From assembly GCF_000002985.6 (NCBI RefSeq), contig NC_003282.8:8370001-8434000 (forward strand): 64,000 nucleotides of DNA, written 5' to 3'. How positions within the stretch are numbered: position 1 is the stretch's first letter; every line of letters starts with the position of its first letter. The notes under the pieces were generated by a model, which saw only the letters and a list, made by a program, of their open reading frames with translations, had not been told where the DNA came from and searched no databases. Positions 29,013-39,263 of the stretch are shown one piece after another. The position numbers and the translations under genes were made by a program. The DNA is from Caenorhabditis elegans. Lineage: Eukaryota; Nematoda; Chromadorea; Rhabditida; Rhabditidae.

Positions 29013-29750
29013 GATTCCGAATTCTGTTCGTGAAGAGTTGGATCACAAACGAGCGAAAGTGACTGCCTGCTGTCACCATTTTCAACAGCTACGACTCGGA
29101 AAATCTTTCGTTGATCGACCAGGAACTTGGAGTCACCTTCACAAAGCTCCACTGCTGGCGTCTCACTCAATACTCAAATGGTGTTGTCTTGGATGCTGAC
29201 ACCATTCTCATCAGAAACTCCGACGAACCGATTTCTTTTTTTTTAGGACCCGATTTCTCCGCCGCCGCCAATATTGAATGGCCGGATATGCTCGATTCGG
29301 GAGTTTTTGTGTTCACGCCGTCGCTCACCGTCTACCGTAAGTTTCCGTAAGGAAAATTATATTTTACTTCAATTTTTTGTTCCCAGGAGCTCTTCTTGCT
29401 CTCGCCATCTCGTCCGGCTCATTCGATGGTAGAGATCAAGGTCTTCTGAACGCGTACTTCTCAAACTGGCGTGATCTTTCATCGGCTCACCGGCTCCCGT
29501 TCATTTACAACATGACAGCTGGAGAATTCTACTCGTACCTCGCTGCCTACCGAAAATACGGAGCACAAACCGAAATCGTTCACTTCATCGGTGCTCGGAA
29601 GTCATGATACCCGCCACCGTCGGATTCTGGTCTCCACAAGAACGAGTACTACCAGCAATGGCACTCGTTCAGCCAGCAGAGCAGTGCGTCGGAGCAAGAG
29701 ACGGAACAAGTGTTCCCGAGGACACTAGATGCAACTTTTGCCCGCCTTTT
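29013..29750 (+). pseudogene. Glycogenin-like (GT8) glycosyltransferase pseudogene
   Basis: Glycogenin primes glycogen synthesis by self-glucosylation. Recognisable pieces: IPNSVREELDHKRAKV (from 29013), then in another frame TIFNSYDSENLSLI and GVTFTKLHCWRLTQY, the GT8 DxD motif in VVLDADTILI, PDFSAAANIEWPDMLDSG and, in exon 29387-29607, SGSFDGRDQGLLNAYFSNW, PFIYNMTAGEFYSYLAAYRK and VHFIGA. Defects: a frame change at ~29,070, loss of the segment between NSDE and PDFSAA that includes LFER in relatives, a TGA at 29605-29607 soon after HFIGA, and no N-terminal Rossmann start. The open frame after the stop (to ~29,750) keeps a degraded C-terminal tail with QQWHSF. Confidence 0.8.
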
Positions 29751-29856
29751 AGACTTTTCTAGAAAAAGCTTAAATTTTATTTTTTTAAAAAATTTGCTTA
29801 AAAATGTTATTTAATAAAATTTATTTGATGATCTGTTTTTTTATGGGATGATGCAA

Positions 29857-30176
29857 GTGAATTTCTCGTCATTTCTCGAAAAAATTTTTGCAATGCAAGT
29901 GTGCGGAGAAATGACGTGAAATGTCGTGAAATTCGCAATTTCTCCGAAATTTTTCCGCATTTCTCGACATATGAGAGATGTGTCCCCGCAGGGTAGTAAG
30001 GCATATCACCCTGTTAATAGTGCGATAAGTAGGCGTAGCTTCCTGCGGGGACACATATCTCTGCATCTCTCATCGTTCATCATATGTCAAGAAATTGCGA
30101 ATTTCACGACATTTCACGTCATTTCTCCGCACACTTGCATTGCAAAAAATTTGTCGAGAAATGACGAGAAATTCAC
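29857..30176. mobile_element. 320-bp palindromic MITE
   Basis: GTGAATTTCTCGTCATTTCTCG at the left end is inverted at the right end; the arms share TGCGGAGAAATGACGTGAAA and CCCCGCAGG/CCTGCGGGG. The centre (about 29,990-30,045) is unique. Non-coding. Confidence 0.85.
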
Positions 30177-30189
30177 AGAATGAAGAAAT

Positions 30190-30600
30190 TTTAAAAAATT
30201 GTCAGGTGTGAAGAGCAGGATCCTTTCGTCGAATTCGTCCGTGGAGCCAGGAAAAGCTGCAAATCGTTGGGAAATCTGAAATTTTGTAATTGAACTAACA
30301 CAGGTGAATTTGAAAAACAGAACAATACAGAGAAAACGTACAGGGAAAAATCAGAAGAGTCGGTCGGAGTGGAGAGGAGGGCCCTGGCGTCGAATCCATC
30401 TTCTTCCATGGAACCAAGATGAGCTGGAAACCTTCGGGAAATCTGAAATTTTGTTATTGAACTAACACAGGGGAATTTGAAAAACGGAACAACACAGAGC
30501 AAACTTACAGAGAAAACAAAAAAAACGGCAGTCGGTTGGCGGAGAAAGCAGCATCCTGGCGTCGATGATCTGGAAGAGAGAAATAATATTATGGGAACAC
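30190..30600 (-). repeat. Tandem exon-like modules of unknown origin
   Basis: On the minus strand two modules of ~185 bases each consist of a GTAAG/GTACG-type donor, a ~65-base intron ending AAAATTTCAG, and an exon beginning ATTTCCC. The exons encode similar peptides (ISRRFPAHLGSMEEDGFDAR and ISQRFAAFPGSTDEFDER), followed by L-STP/LLFTPD. A third partial unit lies at ~30,540-30,580. It looks like a duplicated exon of an unidentified gene. Confidence 0.4.
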
Positions 30601-30870
30601 TAAATTCTGAGAATACGTTTTGCGCAACACACCTGACAAGGGAAGGTTCTGAACTCGTTATCGGACTTCGTTACGCCACTATATACATTCGATAGAGGAT
30701 AGTTACAGATGATCCCTTCAAAAAATTTAGCTGCTTCAGAGCAGGTTTGGCCAAGTTGTGACGTCTTGAAGTTTGGTGCTGAAATTCCTCATATCAAGTG
30801 ATATTTCAATGACTACAACGCTGCAGAAACACCAGTGAACTCACCACTCTCAATTAGCGTTAGCAAACAT

Positions 30871-30935
30871 GGCTTGGTGGCCGAGTGGTAGTGGCGTGAG
30901 TTTCGAGGTGTGGTATTCGTGGTTCGGTTCCCCGT
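30871..30935 (+). repeat. tRNA-like sequence inside left terminal inverted repeat
   Basis: GCTTGGTGGCCGAGTGGTAG gives a good pol III A box (TGGCCGAGTGG), and GGTTCGGTTCCCC at 30921-30933 gives a good B box. The spacing and the TGGCCGAGTGG sequence resemble class II (Ser/Leu-like) tRNAs. No complete cloverleaf is evident. The same sequence occurs inverted at 33531-33595. Confidence 0.6.
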
Positions 30936-31206
30936 CAACATAAACTTTTTTTTTTAATTTTTAAAGTCAATCCATTTCCAATTAGAACACATCTATAAAC
31001 TTTTTCAAGTGGAAAAATATGCAGATATTATCCCTATGAATCAAATGCGTCAATTCTCCAAATTTTTCCGATTTTTTTTTTCAATATGTGTTATAGTTAA
31101 AAGCACAATAAAACAGATGTTTAAAGTTTATGTAAAAAACAAACGAACGATGCCAATATTAAAAAAAAAAAACAAAAGCAACATATAATATACTCAACAA
31201 TGGCTT

Positions 31207-33146
31207 TTAACACTTACACTTATGAGCTGGGAAGCCGCATCCAACCCAGTGGTTAAAGCATAAAACCTTCTTACAGTATGGGCAAAGAAGAAAAGCCGTA
31301 TCTTGACACATCGTATCTCTCGTTTTCTTTTGCGAACAGTATCCAGAAACTTTGAAACAAAATTTGGATGGAGTTTCCACTTTGACATGTTGGTCATCTA
31401 TGTATCCTCCTTGGATCCAGCCGTACTTCCAGCATGATTGGAAAATTGGTGCACGAAAGACACGGTACACTGCAGATATCACGCGAAGCAGGTTGTCACG
31501 CTCTGACGTCTTGAAGGTGATACCGGAGTAGATGATGTACGCGTTCACCTTTTTGACAAAATTCTTCAACGGACAGAAAAAGTAAAGATCGCAAGGTTGA
31601 ATAAATGATGTAGCTCCTGGTGGAATAGATCTCACATGTACTGTATTTCCGGATAATGCTGCAGCTTGAACATCCCCTTCGTTTTTCCAAGCAGGCCAAG
31701 CGTCTAGAAGCAGGACAACCTCGGTTGGCATCGAAGGATCACAAACAGCGGATTCAACCCAGTCGACCATTAGTTGTTTATTCATAATGTGGGACGTATT
31801 AGCTCGGATGATCAGATTGTCTGGTGAGAAGTGCCCTTTTTTGGGAAATTTTCCACCTTTCTCCTACAATTTAATAAAGTTGCATAATGTAAAACGATAG
31901 TCACAAGACTGTGTGGCAATGTTGTGCATATTGTCAAACATACCTGCAGAACCACGTACAACTTTGGGGCTAACTTTCCGGAAGCGCTTAACATGGGAAG
32001 GATTGTGTAAGAGTGCGTGAGGGCATCTTTGGACTGTACCAGTCTTTCAACACGTTTAACACCTTTTGGTGCGAGCGTCCTAAAAATTTTAATGGTCTTT
32101 GAAAAACTCGGTTTAGAATTTACCGTTTGCAATATTGTTCTTTCGTGAACCCACTTTGGTCACAGTTATAAACGACATCAGGATCCAAAGTTGCCAATTC
32201 TGCTTTAACTTCCTCCACGAACTTTTTGGCAGCTTGTTCTGTGAGCTCTTTATTGACGTAATTGGCACGAGTGATGAAAGTAGTTACGTGGCGAGAAACG
32301 AGACCGTTTGTCTTTTTCCACTTCTTCAGCCAGCCATCGCTTGCTTGAAATCCTTCAATATGGACGTGCTCATCATTCAATTGCACTGCAAGACGGCGTA
32401 GCGTGAACTTGTCAATCGAAATTCCTTCAAAATGTGTTTTAAGTCTGACAAAGAATGCACTACTTGTCGTGCAAACACAGTAGTTTTTCAATAATAGGAA
32501 TACTCACTGTCATCGATTGCCTCAAAAACTTTTGTACGAAGAAGTCCAGAAAGTGTCGAAAATTGTGAAACACGTGAGCATTGAATTTCGTCTTAAAAAC
32601 CCAGTTTTATACCGAATATGAAGCTGTTAATACTCACTATTTTTAGCAAAAACGCGAAGTTTCTGCATGTCATGTTGCGTTTTAATAAAACGATACCTAC
32701 GCTGCATTGAAGCAAAAGATCGTAGTTTCTTTGTTCTGACATCAGTCATAAATTCAACGGCACTATGCACCTGTAAAAAGTAATGTATTTCAAATTTTAT
32801 TTATTAGCCAATTATTTATCAGCGAATGTTGAGTAATTGATAAATTCTAAACACTTACCATTGCAACATCAATGGCAGCTCCAGAAGAGAAGTTCACTTT
32901 ATCGGGTACTACGCAAGCGGATGGATCATCGTCATCAGGTTTCCAGTCCTCTTCATCAACAATTCCTCCGAATACTTCTTCTTCGTCGTCACTTTGAATA
33001 AGAAGATCGTCCGTTTCAGCATCTTTGAGAATCCTTGTAAATTTCTCGACAGTTTTCGTTTCTTCTCGACTCATTGGCAACGCGTTTGTATTAGTTCCAA
33101 ACGTTTTCATAAGTTCTCCGATGATTACTTGTGGGCGGAAGGGCAT
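31207..33146 (-). CDS. DDE_1-type transposase
   Basis: Six exons, all in phase: 32859-33146, 32638-32770, 32504-32591, 32124-32444, 31944-32079, 31207-31863; 1,623 bases, 540 residues. The N terminus is acidic (SDDEEE, DEEDWKPDDDD). A helix-turn-helix, CENP-B-like region follows (FTLRRLAVQLNDEHV, GWLKKWKKTNGL). The DDE catalytic acids lie in YNCDQSGF, VVLLLDAWPAW and, as Asp rather than Glu, in FIQPCDLYFF. The C terminus has a Cys/His cluster (CPYCKKVLCFNHWVGCGFPA) that may bind zinc. The acceptor giving the open exon 4 is TTTGTCAG with donor GTATTC before it. The gene lies wholly inside the terminal repeats at 30637 and 33829. Confidence 0.85.
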
Positions 33147-33530
33147 TTTCAGTTAAAATATAGACAACGGAAGACGAGTCAACAGAAAATAACAAAAAAA
33201 AAACTACAAGAAAGGTGTGAAGCGTGGTGGGACCTAACAGCTCTTCTTGTGGCCTACATTTTTAACCACGATGATATTATTTGAAAATTTAATGTATTAC
33301 TTTCATTTAATCATTTATAAAATATAATAAAAACATTTTGAATTACGGAAAAAAATCAGTGAAAAAAACAATTATTTCAACAAAAAAAAACACTTCGGAA
33401 AAATTTGGAGAATTGACGCATTTGATTCATAGGGATAATATCTGCACATTTTCCCACTTGAAAAAGTTTATAGATGTGTTCTAATTGGAAATGGATTGAC
33501 TTTAAAAATTAAAAAAAAAAGTTTATGTTG

Positions 33531-33595
33531 ACGGGGAACCGAACCACGAATACCACACCTCGAAACTCACGCCACTACCACTCGGCCACCAAGCC
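33531..33595 (-). repeat. tRNA-like sequence inside right terminal inverted repeat
   Basis: Mirror copy of the tRNA-like sequence at 30871-30935: B box complement at ~33532-33544 and A box complement (CCACTCGGCCACCAAGC) at ~33578-33594. It reads towards the transposon interior, as the left copy does. Confidence 0.6.
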
Positions 33596-33833
33596 ATGTT
33601 TGCTAACGCTAATTGAGAGTGGTGAGTTCACTGGTGTTTCTGCAGCGTGGTAGTCATTGAAATATCACTTGATATGAGGAATTTCAGCACCAAACTTCAA
33701 GACGTCACAACTTGGCCAAACCTGCTCTGAAGCAGCTAAATTTTTTGAAGGGATCATCTGTAACTATCCTCTATCGAATGTATATAGTGGCGTAACGAAG
33801 TCCGATAACGAGTTCAGAACCTTCCCTTGTGAG

Positions 33834-34093
33834 GCGCAAAATATCTCGTAGCGAAAACTACAATAATTCTTTAAATGACTACTGTAGCGTTGGTCCCATT
33901 TTGCATTGCTTTCGTAACTTATTGAGGATTTTTTGAAGTATCGAAATGGCAAAAACCAATGAAAAATTCAATATCGAAAATAAATTCGTTTCTAAAGTCC
34001 AGCCAGTAAATCAACACCAGCGCTACAGTAATCGTTGAACGAATTGCTGCGGTTTTCGCTACGCGATATTTTTCGCCACAAGATATTTTGCGC
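33834..34093. mobile_element. MITE with GCGCAAAATATCTCGTAGCG termini
   Basis: Left end GCGCAAAATATCTCGTAGCG and right end inverted (CCACAAGATATTTTGCGC). The internal AACTAC...TTCTTTAAATGACTACTG with CGCTACAGTAATCGTTGAAC matches a common Caenorhabditis palindromic repeat. It abuts the DDE transposon on the right. A TTTTGCGC motif lies at 30618-30625 on the transposon's other side, so the transposon may have landed at or in a related MITE. Confidence 0.7.
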
Positions 34094-34233
34094 GTCCGCT
34101 GTCGATAGATGAAGAATTTTGTTTACGTTGCTGAAAAAAGCGTAATGGGGTTATCCAACTGTATTTTTCCCCCTTTTCCTCCTATTTTTCCCCCCTTTTG
34201 TCGCGATCCAACTGGGGTGAAAAATGGATTTTT

Positions 34234-34286
34234 GAGCGGTTTTAGAGCGGCTTTAGAGCGGTTTCGGAGTGGTTTTAGAGTGGTTT
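34234..34286. repeat. Short GAGCGGTTTTA minisatellite
   Basis: Four to five degenerate copies of an 11-12-base unit (GAGCGGTTTTA, GAGCGGCTTTA, GAGCGGTTTCG, GAGTGGTTTTA) in tandem, next to the truncated F-box exon. Confidence 0.7.
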
Positions 34287-34373
34287 TATTAACGTCATAT
34301 TTTTAAAAACATAACTGATCGATTTTTCAGGTAGATTGAGCAGTGGGGAAGGAGTTGGAGCAACATCAGTCAT
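34285..34373 (-). pseudogene. Third, truncated F-box gene first exon
   Basis: A diverged copy of the first exon of the two F-box genes (MTDVAPTPSPLLNLPEKSIS), ATG at 34373, cut off at ~34285 by the minisatellite. Upstream sequence to ~34,560 also resembles the promoter of the intact copies, so this is an older partial duplicate next to the inverted repeat. Confidence 0.75.
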
Positions 34374-34562
34374 GGTGTCAGAAGAGGACAAATGAATGGA
34401 ATAAAGTAAAGAGAGAGACAATCTGTTTGTTTATCTGTTTCTGTTTTATCTGTTTGGTTTGACATCATCTTTCCTGGTCTTGATGGCTCTGAATCGACTC
34501 TATTAGCTAATAGTCTGTCATGTAAAACAGCAACTGTTCATTTCTGAGACATCATCAATTGT

Positions 34563-37500
34563 TCTGTTACAATCTATTCAGATGTTGAAAAGGGGGAAAT
34601 AATTTATCTGTATTGTTAGATTAAGAATCAACCTGGGCCGCAAGACTACTCAAAGAAATATGACATGTTTTGAGGAACTTTAGTGTTGATAATTTTTTTT
34701 AGTTTCTGTAAAACTCGAAGTCTTGTGACATTGAAGAAATCATTAAAGTACCTACAAAATTGAATTAAATTTCCGAACTATGACTCTGTGACTTCAGTTT
34801 ATTTGAGAAATAGAAAAAAGTGATATTCCTTGTTTAGACAGAAATATAGTAACAAGCACTTTATTAACAAGTGAATTAAAAAAATATATTAAAAAGAACA
34901 GGAGGGCGCATAAATGTTTTCAAAATTAATTGTCACATTCAAAATTTGATAGGGATATTGTGATATGAGGTTAATTCAGAAAAAGAGGTGCATACGAGGG
35001 TATGATGAACAGAACGAACAATTATTTAAGAATCTGATTCGAACTCCAAACAATCATTTCCGACATTGACTGATCTACAAAGATAGATGCCTTTCTTCCA
35101 TCGATACATACAATATCAAATCCTCCAATGACACTTTTTTCCAACTCTCCAGGTTCTTGAATCAACATTTCTCTTTCCACGGGTGCAATACAGTAATCCA
35201 CATTCTTGAAGATTATTTTACGACAATCGTCATTACTATAATGAGGACGTCCATGATAAAAACGAGAAAACTCTAATCTTCTGTTGGATCCGTGAATCCA
35301 ATGTTTCAAGAAGAGGTTTACATCTGTCAAAGAAACACTCATAATTTGTGATTTCGGATTAAATGCCAATAAATCATTAAATGCCAATAAATCAGTAATT
35401 AATCTTATTGTTGCAGAGCGATGATTTTGGCAAGCAATTGAATGAATTTGCTTAGGATCATTGAATGGCAATTTATTCAAACGAATAGCTTCAGATTGAA
35501 GAGCAAACATTTTTAATGTTTTTTCATAAAAACTAGTCTTATAATGTCCGTAAAAAATAGTTTGGAAAGTTTCAATATCCAATCCAGCAAACATTTCGAA
35601 AATGTTCATAGTCTCGCAACGTATCGTGTTGTGTAAAGAAAGCTTCACCTTTGGACGGTGAAATATTTCAAGAATGTGACTAATGAACTGCGAAACATTA
35701 ACTTTTTGATTAATCCACTGAGTGGTATCAATTGTTTTTTGACTATCAATGAATCTCAAAAAAGTGGTGTCCGTTAGCAGGTAGAAATTCGTAGATCGTT
35801 TAGGTAGGTAGATGCTGATATTTATGACACATGATAGTTGAACATACATGCTTTTCGCATTCAGACCCAGACGTTCGGTTTGATTTTTAGCCACTGCAGA
35901 TGTAAAAGAGAAGCCAATCCTGTAAACAAATAACATGCTGAATTAGGTTACTTCGGCAAAAAAGGAGGGTATTTATGTATTATACATTATGTGTTCAAAA
36001 GCTTTAACGGAATTAGGTTTTAATTTTGAGATTATTCCTATTGTAAGCCAAAAAATAAAATTATAATAATCACATTCGTAATTGAACACTCTTTAAAGTT
36101 GAGATCCAAATATGCAACACATTTTGAGTGTATTTAGGCAAAGTTGCCACCGGCTTTAAAAATTGAAGTGACTTTTTTCAATTTTGTTTAACTTTTAACA
36201 TTCATTCCCGGTACAGTTAAAAGCACTGACTGCAAAAAAATTTCTATTTAGGCTTTGAACGGCATCTTTATTTGTATTTATTTGTTTTGCCCCCAAGCTT
36301 GTTTATTTGAAAGATATCAACAATTATGTAACTATAGAATATTTGAAAAAGAAATGAAAAGTAATTTGCTTGTTTAACATTTTTTTAATAGGACAAACTA
36401 GAACTGAGATATTTGAACAATCGGGTGCAATACTAATAGTTGAAAAACGGTACTTTCAATTTGGACGTTTTCCCGGCCTAACTATTTTTATTTTTGCCAA
36501 AATACTAGTTTTAACTTACAAGTCGATTAACTTCATATTTTTAAGAACATAACGAATCGATTTTTCAGGTAGATTGATCAGTGGGAAAGGAGTTGGAGCA
36601 ACATCAGTCATGGTGTCAGAAGAGGATGAATGAATAGAAGAAGGTAGACTGAGAACCAATATGGTTTGTTGGCTGACCTCATCTTCCCGAAACTGCCATT
36701 TTGACTGTAAATGCAGTTGCACACCGTGATGTCAGAAGATGATGTCAGAAGAGGATGAATGAATGGAAGAGAGTGAAGAGAGAGACAATATCGGTTTGGT
36801 TTGACCTCATCTTCCCTGGTCTCTCTAGGTCTTGATGGCTCTAAATCCGCTCTATTAGCTAATAGTCTGTCATGTAAAACAACAACTGTCCAAATCTGTG
36901 ACATGATTAATTGTTCTATTAGAATCTATTAAAATGTTAACTTGTCATCCACGTTGCTAGACTGTTGCCTGAAATAATGAGTCCAACGGTTTCGGCTGTA
37001 CAACACCAGCCACAGCGCCTCAAATCGGGAGAATTGTGAAAATCGAGAATTGAAAAGTCCAACGGCGCACGCATGCACACTTTTACGGTATTAAATGAAT
37101 TTCAGACGAAATTTCGCGATTATTCGAGTTTTCAAGATGAAATTTGGAAAAAAAAATAATTAAATATTGGGATTATTATTGCTTTAAAAAAGTTTTAAAA
37201 AACATTTTATTGAACAAATTCATGATTTGGTTGATTTATCATTGACTTTTGAACCGATTAGAACAAGTTAACTCTATGGCAAAATTTCTACGCTAAAAAA
37301 AAATTTTTCAAGCATCAATATGTTTGATTCCAATTTTTAAACGTCAGCTTGATATAAATAACACGGATTCAAGTCTTGAAATTGCTCAAAAATGCCCAAA
37401 TCAACGGAAACTGTTTAGTTGGCAGTTGATCTTCACTAAACCAACACTAAACGTTCAGATCAAATCAAAACTTATTTTATCATTTGAAAAAACATTTTTG

Positions 37501-37925
37501 AATTATTGTTCCCCACAAAAATCAGATGATACGTAGTATTGCATGATGAGAATCTATATGATTCTTCATATGCGCATAGCTATAGATACTGTAATTTCGA
37601 CAACTCCTATCTCCTCAGAGATGCAAGATATCAAAAAGTGATTATTTAAGAAATTGTAGAACATATCAAAAACTATAATAATTAATTAAAATCATTTGTT
37701 TATCTTTTAAGATAAGGGAGTTAGAGTAGCCAGTAGAATAACAAAAAGTATGCATTACAAATGTAAGTCTAACTCCCCCATCTTGCAAGACAAAAACGTA
37801 GGTTAAATTGAATATCATAGTTTTTGATGTGCTCTACAAGTTTTCAGTTGATCACTTTTTGATATCTCGCCTCTCCCAGTAGATAGGAGTTGTCGAAGTT
37901 GAGGTATCTAGAGCCGTAGAGGGTA
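34563..37925. repeat. Large inverted repeat, left arm
   Basis: Reverse complement of 39264-44224 once the 1,593-base Helitron-like insertion is removed; both arms are then ~3.36 kb. The F-box coding sequence and the spacing between its exons appear the same in both arms. Outer segments near 34,570 and 44,220 show small indels (poly-A expansions on the right). Confidence 0.95.
35022..36611 (-). CDS. F-box protein (fbxb-like), left-arm copy
   Basis: Exons 36520-36611 and 35022-35919 splice in phase to 990 bases, 329 residues. The N-terminal F-box (PFPLINLPEKSIRYVLKNM then LIDLIGFSFTSAVAKNQ) should recruit SKP1-like adaptors of an SCF ubiquitin ligase. The remainder resembles the nematode FBA_2 substrate-binding domain (FLRFIDSQ, FISHILEIFHRPKVKL, FEMFAGLDIETFQTI, FNPKSQIMSVSLTDVNLFLKHW, FDIVCIDGRKASI). 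These F-box families expand rapidly in Caenorhabditis. Its predicted protein is the same as the right-arm copy. Promoter and exon 1 face the inner spacer. Confidence 0.85.
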
Positions 37926-39263
37926 TACGGATCTCTTTTACTACGATTTGATCACATAGGTCTTTTACTACGGAAAATACTTTTTTACTACCTTATCTTT
38001 TACTACGTGGATGTTTTACTACGTTTTACTCTTTTGCTACGGACGTATTTTTACTACGTGGAGGGATACTGTTGGGTTACTGTAGTGGTATTGTGTAAGA
38101 AACAGTTTTCAGATTATATACTATAGTTTTTTTTAATTGCTAGAAATTTATGCTTACATGCTCTTTTGCATACAACCATGATCTTTTGCCTACAATTTTT
38201 TGTGTGCAAAAGAGCATCCAAATTTGGGGATTTTTTGGAGGATCTTTTGCTTACATCGGATCTTTTGCATACAGACGTACTCTTTTGCATACAATCGAGT
38301 ACTCTTATGCATACAAGGTCATATTTTGTGCTCCAAAAAGAGCACAAAAGCAAATTTCGAGATATTTTTACTGTAATTACGGCTTTCTATGCATTTGGAA
38401 TCATAATAGCCACTTTTCTTCAAAAAAATATAACTTTCGTTTTTTTTTCTTCAGAAAAGTGCTTTTATGTGCAAAAAAAAAGTGATTTTATAGGCTGATT
38501 TATGGAAAAAATATTTTCGAGAAATCATATGAACTCAAATATTTATCAGGATTCGATAAGAAAGTGTCTGAATAGTGGTTGTTGGTGATTTTTAAGGTTT
38601 CTGGAGACCCTAAAAGTTTATCAAATAAAGTTTTTCAGAAAATTTCTTCAAAAAAATAATTTTTTTCTGCAGCAATGTGGATGGAGATATTTTCGAATTT
38701 TAAAGCTATGATGGGCATTTTATCAGGAAGAATAAGGATTTTGTACCTAGGCAGAAAAAAAATTCGCATGTTCGCAAGCTGTCGTTCATTGAACTAAACT
38801 ACTTTTTATCAAAAAATGTCAATTTTCGAAGCCAGCGGGGGTCTACGTGGCTTCTCATGTAGCCATCTAACTGAAGAAAAGAGAATATCGTGCTAATCGC
38901 ATATCTTGTTTTGAGTCAGTTTGTTAGTTAGATATGAGCTGTCTTATTATGATAAAAAAGTAAAGCAACATTTATCAAGGGAAATCTTGCAAAATTGGTT
39001 TAAAACATTTATGAAATCAAAGATTTCAATAGAATAAAGCTACAAATCAATCAAAATCACTAAAAATACAAATAGTTCTGATCAAATTTCAATGTTCCAA
39101 TCTACCAAGTGATCTATGACACGCCAAATTTCTTATGTAAGTGTTGCTCTCCAATTTTCCTTAAAAAATGGCTCAAATACTTACATAAATGATCAAATTA
39201 ACATTTTTTACAAGTTTCGTGTTATATTTTCTTTTCCTTAATAAGGAACCATCAGGTTCTTCC
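37926..39263. other. Spacer between inverted-repeat arms with short-motif arrays
   Basis: 1.34 kb unique between the arms. 37,935-38,060 has at least seven copies of TTTTACTACG-like words. 38,158-38,350 has many copies of CTCTTTTGCATACA-like words in both orientations. The remainder to 39,263 is AT-rich without a gene. One 110-codon open frame is only the reading-through of the motif array. Confidence 0.7.

Larger units (their letters stand above)
30637..33829 (-). mobile_element. DDE (pogo/CENP-B-like) DNA transposon with long terminal inverted repeats
   Basis: 3.19-kb element. Termini CAAGGGAAGGTTCTGAACTC (left) and its complement (right), flanked by TGA on both sides. The inverted repeats are ~440 bases long, about 30637-31080 and 33390-33829, and nearly identical. 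The interior carries one complete transposase gene on the minus strand. Long near-identical repeats and an open transposase suggest a recent, possibly autonomous copy. The 3-base flank is atypical for pogo, which usually duplicates TA, so the superfamily is uncertain. Confidence 0.88.

Noticed and set aside
30871-30935. Functional tRNA gene
   Set aside because: A and B boxes are good, but there is no complete acceptor stem or anticodon arm, and the sequence is part of a trans-inverted transposon end.
38150-38498. Two overlapping ~110-codon frames in the spacer
   Set aside because: They merely read through the CTCTTTTGCATACA array.
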